A stretch of 64,000 nucleotides of DNA from Breviolum minutum Mf 1.05b.01 (lineage: Eukaryota > Sar > Dinophyceae > Suessiales > Symbiodiniaceae): contig DF241079.1 of assembly GCA_000507305.1 (NCBI GenBank), forward strand, positions 26,540-90,539. The letters are read 5' to 3'. Below, one piece after another: positions 55,193 through 64,000 of this stretch. Position 1 is the stretch's first letter. Each line of letters begins with the position of its first letter. The position numbers were made by a program, and so were the translations under genes. Under the pieces are notes generated by a model. It saw nothing but the letters and a program-made list of their open reading frames with translations, was not told the DNA's origin and searched no databases.

Positions 55193-58100
55193 TGATCTAC
55201 AACAGGCATACAGTAGGCATAAAAATCATCAAAAAATCAATGAATCATTTCAGCGTTGGCCCAGCCCTCCACACTGCGCCTGGTAAAATGTCGAAAGAAA
55301 TGTGCCTTTGGCCATCAGATGTGGCCAGCCCAAGGTGATTGGCACCACAATCGTGTCAAAAAAGACCAGAATCTCAGCGGAGAGGAGGTTGGGGTCTGGC
55401 ATTTCATAGTGAAGGGAATCCAACCTCCCGATTTTTTCGTAGAATGGGGAGGGGGGATCCGAGGGATCCTGGAAAATTTTGATGCCGCCAAGACTCCAAT
55501 GTTGAGATGCTCCAAGACAAGAGAAGCATCTGCTGCAAATAGGCCGAGTGCCTGATACACCAAATACCTAAGGATGGCGAGCGACACAGGCTGACCAGCG
55601 GAATTTACGCAAGTGCACAGTGAAAAATGTTTGGTCTCTCTCTTCTCTCCGTTACACAGCATGTAATGTGTCTCCAGAGTCAGCTATCACAACAAAAATC
55701 GAAGTGAAACCACAAAAACAGATTTCTCGGCAAAGGAACAAAAAAATACAATACGAGTACAGTGAAACTGAACAGTTTTGGCAAACGTTCTTCCACGTTT
55801 TTCGCCGTGGCACCAAATTCTCGACTAGAAAGCCGAACGCGTCTGGTCCGTGGATGTTGGACTCGATCCCATCCACAAAAGAACCTGAGAGTGAACAAAC
55901 CAAGGGGCTCAACAAGGACACATGGAATATGTGGTCAGAGTCTGTATTGGACAACCCAAAGAACTCCGATCCAAATCCATGAAACAAATCCATCCATCCC
56001 CAGTGAGAGTCTGCTCACCAAGGTCGGGTAACCATTAGTAACCATCCCTGGCAAGGATAGTCGGATAGTCACTGTTCCTCCAAATACGCCATGTGCATAT
56101 CTACACCCTTTTACTTGGTTGAATCATAAATTCTTAAAATGTTGTGAGGCTGTTGGCTGTCGTTGACTTTTCACCTGAAAAATCCTGGCCAAAGGGAAGC
56201 CCTAATTAGGTGTGGTGTCAGCCAACCGAAAATCCAGCTGATCCACGTCAATCCATCCGGCCGATTTTTGTTGCTAAAGGGCTCATTGTAAGTTGCAATG
56301 GCTTCTTCTTGGCCAACTGCGAAACGTTCTTGCCAAGGCCCAAGCAAACGCAAGGCCAACTGAGACTTCTTGTTCGGATCCTGGGAAGCGAATTGAAAAT
56401 GGGTCAAGTGGTACAGTCGTTGGTTTTCAAAAAGTAGTAGCAAAAAGAAAAACTGCAATGCACTTGACTGACCGCCTGACCTTAGATTTGTTGCTATCTT
56501 CATTGGCCCAATCAGTTTCCAAGCCGACCCAAGCAGCAAACCCCCCCCTTGGCATCTACTAGGAGCATCGCAAGCAAATAATTAATTGTGAAGCAATCTC
56601 GGCAAGCCAGCCTGAATAGCATGAAATCCCTTGTCGAGAATAGTAACGATTGCCGCCTGTGTGATCCAACTATTTAGATCGTACCGGCAGAAAACCTTAG
56701 AATGTTATGCTTCCACTTGGAAGCCAGTTGGAAACGTTGAAAGTCTTCACGAGGAATGCATCACGAGACAAGGCACTGTACTAAGCTTTTTCTGTGTTGT
56801 GCCCCAATCTAATGCGTTTAATCTTCATGGTGGCAGTTTAACTTGATCCCATCATACCATCTAGTCATCTAGTCATATGTTATTATGTAGCCAGGGATGA
56901 GTTCCACCCTGTCTTTCCACTTGTAATGCCCAAACACCTGGCAACTGTCAACTGTCAACTGACGTCAATGTCGCTAGAATCTTCTAGAATTCAAGGGCAC
57001 CTTGTCAGATTGTTCAGACAAAAATCAATCATTGTGCACTTGAGCTTTTTGAGCTTTTTCCACTAAAATAAAGCGGATACTGTACATCTTATTGCTTTAT
57101 GGTTCCTCGACATTGAAACCTTATTAGCTTAGCTGTTAGCGAAGATGACCTAGTCTTGTGGAGGGCTGAGGGTTGGCATTCCTGGCTTCGCATGGCTTTC
57201 TGTGAGTGCAGTTTTGGTTTGTATTTCAGAACCTTTTTGCCAGTTTTTGCAGCACATCATAAGACCAGCCTCAAGACCCGAATCATTCTACATCCGTGAA
57301 AAGGGGGACTTGCAGACCCTTGCACCGCTTTCCAAAGCAGATGGCGCTAGGCCCTCGCCAAATTCGTTCACAAAGACTCTCAAGCAAACGAGTACAGCTG
57401 GGGTACTGGTGTACTTGCACCATGTTTTTAGCACTTGTGTAGCTCCCTGCCAGCCTTTGTTGCTGCCAATCTTTAGCACATGCAAAGAGGGAGATTTGTT
57501 GTAACTGTAGTCAAAAGGATTCAGTAGCTACAGAGTCATGCAAACACATGGCACATTGCAAAAACACCTTGCAGACTGTGAGTTTCATAGTGTTTTCATG
57601 TGTGTTTATCACCTCAGAAAAGCGCAAATTCTTTTGACTCTTGTCAAAACTGCCAGAAAACACTCGAGGCAGTCAGCCTGACCAACAAAAAGTAAAAAAC
57701 CCTGCTTAGAGTTTATTTACAGATTCAATATGTATGCATATTATAAATAATTCTAAATAACTATATCTAGATTAGACATATTGCACATTGACTCCTCAAG
57801 TTTTTTCAAGTCCAAGATTCAGTCTCTCCATCAGAGAAAATCGACATCCGTCGTCGCGGGGCCGACAGTTTCACTAGAGGCACTCCATCAATATATTCAA
57901 ATTTTTGAATACCGTCGGCTTCAGAACTAGCCTGAGAAAACAGATGACAAAAACAAGACACTTTTTGTCAAAGTAACAGACTTTGGACGCAAGAGTAAAA
58001 TGTTTATATAATGATTTTTTTACATTGCAAGAGTAACAAGCCACAAACAAATGTTCTACTTTTCAAGTTATTTGCCAAGTTGCTGTCAGTGAGCCATATT

Positions 58101-58838
58101 TGCGTTTCCGTCTTTGTTGATTCCCATCCCGTGGGGAATCGTGGTTCGAATCGCAATCGCGTGGTGAATAGTGAAATGATGAAACCTCTGACCTGGGACT
58201 GAATAATTCATCAGGCCTTTCATCCGGCGTTTCCAAAAGTATTTCCAGTGCACCTCTGCAACGGTTGGGTAATCAGCAAACCGCGAGTTTCCAAGGGTTT
58301 TTCGCAATGAAAAAATCCATGGGAATGTGGGGTCATTTCTATGATATTAGCGCTTTTTAGATGTCCCTTTTACTGGCTGTTTTTTGTCTACCCTGCTTTA
58401 ATTAATAATCCCCTTATACAATGGAACATCGGAACTTCAGGGCGTGTGATGTGAATCTGATTCTATCTGTATGTGCAAACATGTAATATTGTGACATTTA
58501 CGTTATCATGGTTTATACTATCATGAATCTCTCCGTATATATATATATATATACGTATGTATAATCATTACATGCAAAATTATATGTATGATATTATTAT
58601 GTATGATATTTCTATGTATGACTGTATAGCTATATAACTACATGATATGATAATGATATATCATTAAATATACGTATGTGTATATATATATACGTATGTA
58701 TGTTCATATACAGTATTCATATGTGCAATGATATTTACATTCTAAGCATTTCTAAACATTATCCCTGCTGTTGTCACCTATCTTCTGTTCTCTGCCCTTC
58801 TCTCCTTCGCTTTTACTTGTTGAATCCCTATCTCCTGC
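55193..58838. other. No secure exon
   Basis: Open frames on both strands at 55.3-56.0 and 56.2-56.5 kb (one minus frame reads DPNKKSQLALRLLGPWQERF after CCCAG), but frames compete and no phase-consistent chain was found. These may include upstream exons of the channel gene. Confidence 0.3.
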
Positions 58839-58923
58839 CTGCCGCAGAGCCAATCCCTTCGTTGATTTCACTCAGCCGCTTCCCTACGTCCTTCAACTCC
58901 TGAAAGGGGATCATCACCATGTT
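58839..58923 (-). CDS. Exon NMVMIPFQELKDVGKRLSEI...
   Basis: Acceptor GTGCTTCAG and GC donor (GCAGGA) bound an 85-nt exon reading NMVMIPFQELKDVGKRLSEI then NEGIGSAA. Good amphipathic helix; unrecognised. Confidence 0.55.
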
Positions 58924-59047
58924 CTGAAGCACACATGGTCAGAAGTCAGCTCTTGTACTTAGAATCTCTCCTGCATGCATTTCATTTTTTGTCATTTTTT
59001 GAAGTGCTGAAATGGCCGAATTATTCGAATTACATGCACCTTTAAAC

Positions 59048-59201
59048 CTGGCGAACATTGGATTCTGCTCCTCCTGCCAATTCCGTAGTGACTGCAGAGC
59101 CATGGAGACCAATGCTGACACTTCACTTTGTCAGTATCAGCTGCTCCTCAACAAGAGTCACACCTTTGGTGTGGTACAATGCGAGCAGCTTCTGCCAAAT
59201 G
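59048..59201 (-). CDS. Exon pair IWQKLLALYHTK / SALVSMALQSLRNWQ...
   Basis: The first piece (59201-59164, acceptor TCCGCAG, donor GTGTGA) reads IWQKLLALYHTK. The second (59120-59048, acceptor GTGAAG, donor GTTTAA) reads SALVSMALQSLRNWQEEQNP then MFA. Phases match across a 43-nt intron, but the sequence between (VTLVEEQLILTK before a stop) also looks coding, so the split is uncertain. Function unknown. Confidence 0.45.
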
Positions 59202-59639
59202 CTGCGGATTCCACGCACAAGTAATCACAAGTAGCTGACAGTTGGCAGTGGAACTTCCCAACTACATCAGTCAACATCTCTGACGTGCTGCAGTTACTCT
59301 TCTTTATGCTCCTAGAGCTACTTTTCGAGGCTCACTTTATGCAGTCTATCTCCATTTGAAAAACCTTGTGATTTCTCAATCCTCTTTTATTGGACTGATC
59401 TTGGAGGTCGTCTACTTTCTCATCTCTACCCTGGCCCGACCCCAAGGGATCTTTTTTTATGTCACATCCACTTCTTCACCACGCAACTCCTGTGCAGGGA
59501 CCAATCTCAACCCAAAAAAATCCCAGGGTTTAAGCTTGTTTAGCATACATGGTACGAATAGAGCACAGATATCATTTTAAAAAAATACCTCATAGATCCT
59601 CATAGCATGTTAGATTGTACTACCACCATTCATGTCAGC

Positions 59640-59723
59640 TCATGCCTTTGCCTCCAAACGTTTGAAGGCCGGTAACAGTTCATCTTCTTCTAAACCAGCG
59701 TCAAAAGCTGCCAGGATAGCATC
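59640..59723 (-). CDS. Terminal exon DAILAAFDAGLEEDELLPAF...
   Basis: Acceptor TCGGCCAG at 59725-59724, then DAILAAFDAGLEEDELLPAF and KRLEAKA with TGA at 59642-59640: 27 codons plus stop, phase 0. Acidic helix. Likely the 3' end of a minus-strand gene, perhaps the one with the poly-Asp exon just upstream. Confidence 0.5.
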   Translation of the reverse strand, partial: DAILAAFDAGLEEDELLPAFKRLEAKA

Positions 59724-59753
59724 CTGGCCGAAAGAAACGGAACTCACGGACAA

Positions 59754-59833
59754 TCATCTGAGTCCATCAAGTCCTTTTTGCATCTTCTCATCATCTTCAC
59801 CATCCTCATCCTCATCATCATCATCATCATCAA

Positions 59834-59877
<44 letters not shown>

Positions 59878-60011
59878 GAAGTATCACCAAGGTCGTTAAC
59901 AGCCTGATTTGTCCGAGTCGTTCCGTTCGGAAACCGATCTGCCCGCTCTGTCCGATCGGTTTTATCTATCTTATCCGTCTTGTCTATCGGGTTGCCTGTA
60001 TGGCGACACAC
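59754..60011 (-). CDS. Poly-Asp acidic segment
   Basis: The minus frame reads NQAVNDLGDTSDDDD and continues as a 14-Asp run, Val, a second Asp run, then EDEDGEDDEKMQKGLDGLR before a stop. The Asp tract is the (ATC)n/(GAT)n microsatellite read in one frame. Acidic residues continue outside the pure repeat, which favours real coding. The upstream part of the ORF may be intronic. A plus frame reading poly-Ser over the same repeat (59632-59907) is taken as a shadow. Confidence 0.4.
59805..59877 (+). repeat. (ATC)n trinucleotide microsatellite
   Basis: About 24 ATC/ATC-like triplets with single interruptions (AAC, CTC). Reads Asp on the minus strand. Confidence 0.9.
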
Positions 60012-60328
60012 TTGAACAAAACATTACACGCAGAATTGAGACACTTGTGTACATCCAATTTGTGAGTGCAATCTATGTTGAAACCACCTGGTACCCCCAA
60101 AATTATGAATCCCTCGGACACATTCTGCTGCTGAAAGTCAAGGCCGTGTTCCAAACAGCACCTTTTTGACCCCCACACTAAAAATGCCTCCAACTGCAAA
60201 GCTAGGTCGACCAAACTTGTCATTGCTTCCTCTAAGCCTTGTCTGGCCTCGCAATGAAACCATGGAGTCGGCCTTAACCATAATCAATAATCCCACAGGG
60301 TCATCCTATGACTTCTCCCAGGGTCCGA

Positions 60329-60367
60329 GGGTTGGATATCAGTTTATATCTCAAAGATATCCAACCC
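60329..60367. repeat. Hairpin: 12-bp perfect inverted repeat
   Basis: GGGTTGGATATC (60329-60340) and GATATCCAACCC (60356-60367) separated by 15 nt. Confidence 0.75.
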
Positions 60368-62157
60368 AAGGGTCGCCCCATGTGACTCGGGTGAGTCATC
60401 ACGGGGGTTTATATAGATGCCACCTGCTCTGGTTTATTTTATTTTTTCCAAGCAAAGAAAACCCAAAAGCTACGCAGCTACACCTGCAGAAGACAATTGC
60501 TGCACTGAATCATCTTTAACCATACGCGTTTGATCTAAATTCTCAGAGAAAAAAAACACAATGACTTCAGGCAATTGTTTGTACACACAAGTCTAAATGG
60601 TCAAGAAAAATCAGTCAACAAAACGGCCCAACTCCAAAAGCAGCCACAGGGGGGCTCGGGAGAAGTATCAGGCTCTGTGAAATACAATTTGGAGCTCAAT
60701 GGATATCTTGAAGCTATTCCAACCCTCCGTTCAACAGAGCCATCAAGATTTTTGACACTAGTTTTTGAGAGAGACTGTGACGCATCATTATACTCCAACA
60801 ACAAGGACCGGACACTTAGATTGGTAGGGATGGTATGGTACAGCAACTAGCAAACGGAATGTGAGTTCAAGCAGGAACTATTATATTAGATCATTACTAG
60901 ATCTAAATAGATCTATAGGTGTTTCATAAGGGCCCTCAAAAGGTACAGACAAAAGAATATAGCGAGAGGTCATCTGCAGTTGGCACGTGTGTATTCTGAT
61001 ATTTACAGTATTCTGAAATGTTGTACCGGTTTTCCATGGTTTTGCTGTACGCAACAACATCAAACCTTGAGCTAAACCTATACACCCCAAAGTTTAACAT
61101 AGCCCCTCAAATATTCCAAGGAAGTTTGGACGACGCTCCTCTCCTTTTGGGTCCCGGTAACTTGCCTCGAACTTGCTGTTGGGTGCTCGAATCTTTGCTG
61201 CCTTTTTTGTGCCTGGTTTTTGGGGCCGGTGTGAAACAATTTCTCCGAAAATGTCCTTGGGTATTCTTCCCCACGGCTTTCGCAAAGCTGGAGTCAACGG
61301 GTGATGACTATGATTACTAATGTTGATAATGATGCTCCAACAACTTACAAGTCACCAAAAAACCATTCGATTGGAGGATTGTAAATGTCAAAAAATCACA
61401 TTTATAAAAATCCGTCTTACCTTCAAAGAATCAAAAAAATGTGACTGCAATAGCCGGATCTGACCTTGACGATTAAACAAGACGTCAGACCGTCAGACCG
61501 TCAGAGCACCTCATATCTTGTCAGCTCTTGTTATTCCATTTCATTCATCAAATATACATCACACATCGTACAGCATATACATACCTCGTCATTAGTTTTG
61601 CCATTCATACAATCTATGTATAATACACAAAATTAATAATCATATCATACTTACAGATATATCATATATATATACAATCAGTATGCATATATACACATTG
61701 TACGACACATGACCAGCTCATCACCAGCTATTTTTTCTTACCAGTGAGTGTATACATTGAAAACATGTTCTAAGCTACGCAATTCAATTTCACTGCTGAC
61801 GTTGTGAAAAAAAGTGAGGAGCCAGAACCAAAGACTACGAAAAAAAACTGGCACATTCGACTAACACCTCAACTGCAATAAGGATCCCTTCATTCATTCG
61901 TATGGAATCTTGCGTGTGTACTTATGGGAGGTAAAACGTATACATAGACTTGTAGAGACTGATGTCAAAGTAACATTGAAGACTTTGGAAATATTAGCTG
62001 CAAACATTACTGTGTAAGTGATCTCGGCAAATTGATGCAAATTGAACCCTTAGAGAGCAAACCTCATAGCCGACAGCTGATCATAGTCATCCAACATATT
62101 CGCATACGAACACATCATCGAAGCTTGTCAAAATGCCACGCCTTTTGTTGATCTTAC

Positions 62158-62295
62158 AGTCCTTATGCAACGCTCAGAATCTGCTGGAAGGGCATTCACT
62201 GTCAGAGCTGAGTCCCAGTCTGTGTGTGATAGGCGCAAATGCCAGCCCTGCAAAGATCGCATTTCCTCAGTTGCGCCGTTGACCATCAACTCGGT
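62158..62295 (-). CDS. 46-codon exon TELMVNGATEEMRSLQGWHL...
   Basis: Acceptor GCTGACAG and donor GTAAGA bound exactly 46 codons in phase 0: TELMVNGATEEMRSLQGWHL, RLSHTDWDSALTVNALPADS and ERCIRT. The donor is near-consensus. An overlapping minus frame (NEGPALLHCEAARYQGKDHL) just upstream may be a separate exon. Function unknown. Confidence 0.55.
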
Positions 62296-63173
62296 CTGTC
62301 AGCCACTGTAAGTGGTCTTTCCCTTGATATCTTGCTGCTTCACAGTGAAGAAGTGCCGGGCCCTCATTCTGTATTTGTTTATTATCAACTATGATTGCAT
62401 ATTGTTGGCGGAAGACACAAATGCACAGTAAATACATGTGACAGCACAGATTGCACTCAGTTTCATCCCCACACATTATTCATCAATATCACTCACAACG
62501 CAACTCAGTGCTTACGCTGAGAGCAAATCGCTGTGTTCTCGTCTTGGGCGGCCATTGACTCACAGTTGCCGCTGTTGCCTCCTGAGTCCGTGACCTCAAC
62601 AAAGTGCAGTCATAATCATTCTCCCCAAGTAAGGAAGAAAGTGAACGAAACCAACCATCTAGAGATGATATGACATGATATGACATGATATGATACAGGT
62701 CGTTTCAAAAATGATATGACCCACGGCAACCCGACCCACCTCCAAGGCTTTTTGGATGTCACCTTGAGGGCCTTTTTTCAGGGCAACCCAACCAAACACC
62801 CGAGAAAAACAAATTACATCATTAAACGACAGGTGAGAAATCTATAGAAATCAAGGCAACCTGTTGAAATTGGTTGATTGTACCTAATGCTGCTACAGAA
62901 TTGAGGTATGAAAGCCAAAAGAATCAGCCTGCACTTTGCAAAGGATATCCAAAAGACTTAAACTGTTCTATTAAAGTATCATATTGGATTCTATTAGACG
63001 AAATTGTCCTATATCAAATATCATGTTTATATACTGTTTTGTGAAATAGTTGACAACATGTTCATGCAATCTTAGGTCGAGTTATGTATTATGTTTGATT
63101 TAAGTCATATAACTTACAAAATATCTTTTTGTATTCAGTTGCATTAAGTTATCATATTATATTAAGTGAAATC

Positions 63174-63190
63174 CGCCGGCCTTGCCGGCG
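63174..63190. repeat. GC-rich hairpin in AT-rich surroundings
   Basis: CGCCGGC-CTT-GCCGGCG: 7-bp perfect arms with a 3-nt loop. About 420 nt beyond the stop of the minus-strand gene at 63607, so too far to call its terminator. Confidence 0.7.
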
Positions 63191-63307
63191 TGTCTAGTGG
63201 AATGGGGCTTGATGACGGATTGCTTGTCTGTACTTTGCTTTTACTTATATAGTCTAAGCTAAAGCTGATAATGTCTTTGGGGCGCGCTTTTACTTCGCCT
63301 AAAATCA

Positions 63308-63323
63308 CCCCCCCCCCCCCCCC
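63308..63323 (+). repeat. Poly-C run (16)
   Basis: Sixteen consecutive C; length may be unreliable in the assembly. Confidence 0.9.
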
Positions 63324-63606
63324 ACCATGAAGGGGAGAAATTCCCCGTGATTGCCCTGGACTAATAACACCGTAGGTCGGCAAGCGCTCTTTTGCTAAGA
63401 CTCTATTGCAAGTGCTTGAGCCAAACGTTGTCATGGACATACGTTTGTGAGGTTCAGCTATACAGTAAGATGACGTGGTAAACTATACATGTAAGCATTG
63501 CGTAAGTCCATGTCTTTAGGGGTTCCCCAAAAGAGTAAAAACAGGAAACAAACAGACACAAATTTTCTTTGGACTGCAGCATGCTTTTTACCAAAAATGA
63601 TCTACA

Positions 63607-64000
63607 CTAAGTATAGGTTCGACTGTACAGAATGTCACTGAGAAAGGTGAGACCTACGAGTGCTGCTATGAGCAAGCAAAGTTCCAGAAAATGAAAGACC
63701 GAGTACGAACAAACGAATTCGTGATTGATGTTGTACATAAATTCAGGCAAGTACAGAGCTCCCATACTACATGCAACATGCAATGTCTTGAGAAGGATAA
63801 GCACCGTTGTATCGGTGATGGTCAGATCTTCAACAAGCACACAAAAGAACCGTTGTATCGGTTTAGCGATGTCCTCCATACCAACCTTCCCATTGTTGTC
63901 CTTGCCATCTGGGTTCTCTCCAATTCGATGATGAAGATTGAGAAGTGTATGGTCCTTCTCTCTCGCCGTAGTGTCGGCCTTGTTGATACCAATCGTCTGC
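63607..64000 (-). CDS. Terminal exon of a membrane protein, cut by window edge
   Basis: The minus frame is open from the right edge to TAG at 63609-63607, about 130 codons. It reads HHRIGENPDGKDNNGKVGME, a loop resembling an EF-hand but with one extra residue. DIAKPIQRFFCVLVEDLTIT and TVLILLKTLHVACSMGALYL follow, then a hydrophobic C-terminal helix (FHFLELCLLIAALVGLTFLS) ending SDILYSRTYT. The last helix is a probable transmembrane segment. It could be the C-terminus of an ion channel or transporter, but nothing settles that. An ATG lies at 63879; the longer frame to the edge is preferred because it is equally protein-like. Confidence 0.55.
   Translation of the reverse strand, partial: QTIGINKADTTAREKDHTLLNLHHRIGENPDGKDNNGKVGMEDIAKPIQRFFCVLVEDLTITDTTVLILLKTLHVACSMGALYLPEFMYNINHEFVCSYSVFHFLELCLLIAALVGLTFLSDILYSRTYT

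Larger units (their letters stand above)
62296..63606. other. Mostly non-coding between minus-strand genes
   Basis: Contains a short (GATATGACAT)3 tandem repeat near 62666-62694, a GC hairpin at 63174-63190 and a 16-C homopolymer at 63308-63323. No secure exon. Confidence 0.35.

Noticed and set aside
58130..58170. tRNA-like B-box GTGGTTCGAATCG
   Set aside because: No matching A-box or cloverleaf could be built around it.
61094..61320. GC-rich region open in three minus frames and one plus frame
   Set aside because: Probably contains a minus exon, but the frame cannot be chosen from sequence alone.

Overview
The window looks like nuclear DNA of a dinoflagellate, most likely Suessiales/Symbiodiniaceae. 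Three things suggest this. Coding sequence occurs only as short islands, often 30-300 nt, bounded by AG acceptors and GT or GC donors and set in long introns. Islands facing one way run for more than 24 kb, then switch to the other strand. At the left edge lies a lysine/alanine-rich gag-like retroelement of a type I recall from Symbiodiniaceae; that recollection could not be checked here. I see no bacterial operon structure, ribosome-binding-site pattern or CRISPR array, and no convincing tRNA or rRNA.

Layout. (1) 1-2456, minus strand: 5' part of a retroelement with a zinc-ribbon/RS-rich ORF1 (frameshifted) and a gag-like ORF2. (2) About 3.6-28.1 kb, plus strand: roughly 28 exon-like islands about 0.3-2 kb apart, ending in a 130-residue terminal exon with its stop at 28104-28106. 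None has a recognisable domain. (3) 28.1-30.1 kb: extremely AT-rich DNA interrupted by a 514-base run of N. (4) 30.7-64 kb, minus strand: exon islands of several genes. Identifiable products are a Methyltransf_24-type SAM-dependent methyltransferase (34568-33065), an EF-hand protein (about 41.7-38.9 kb), a CNG/HCN-like voltage-gated cation channel (about 54.9-53.1 kb), and the terminal exon of a membrane protein at the right edge. The two strands converge on the AT-rich island.

Repeats are prominent. They include a 152-bp element with perfect 22-bp terminal inverted repeats, further short inverted-repeat families present two or three times each, a 117-bp (39-codon) minisatellite, two long hexanucleotide microsatellites, and a 31-bp repeat found in two introns and, in related form, inside the exon between them. 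Exon boundaries come from reading frame, splice consensus and, in several cases, matching intron phase. They are not transcript-supported, and how exons group into genes is mostly unresolved. The intervals between listed exons are read as introns or intergenic DNA.
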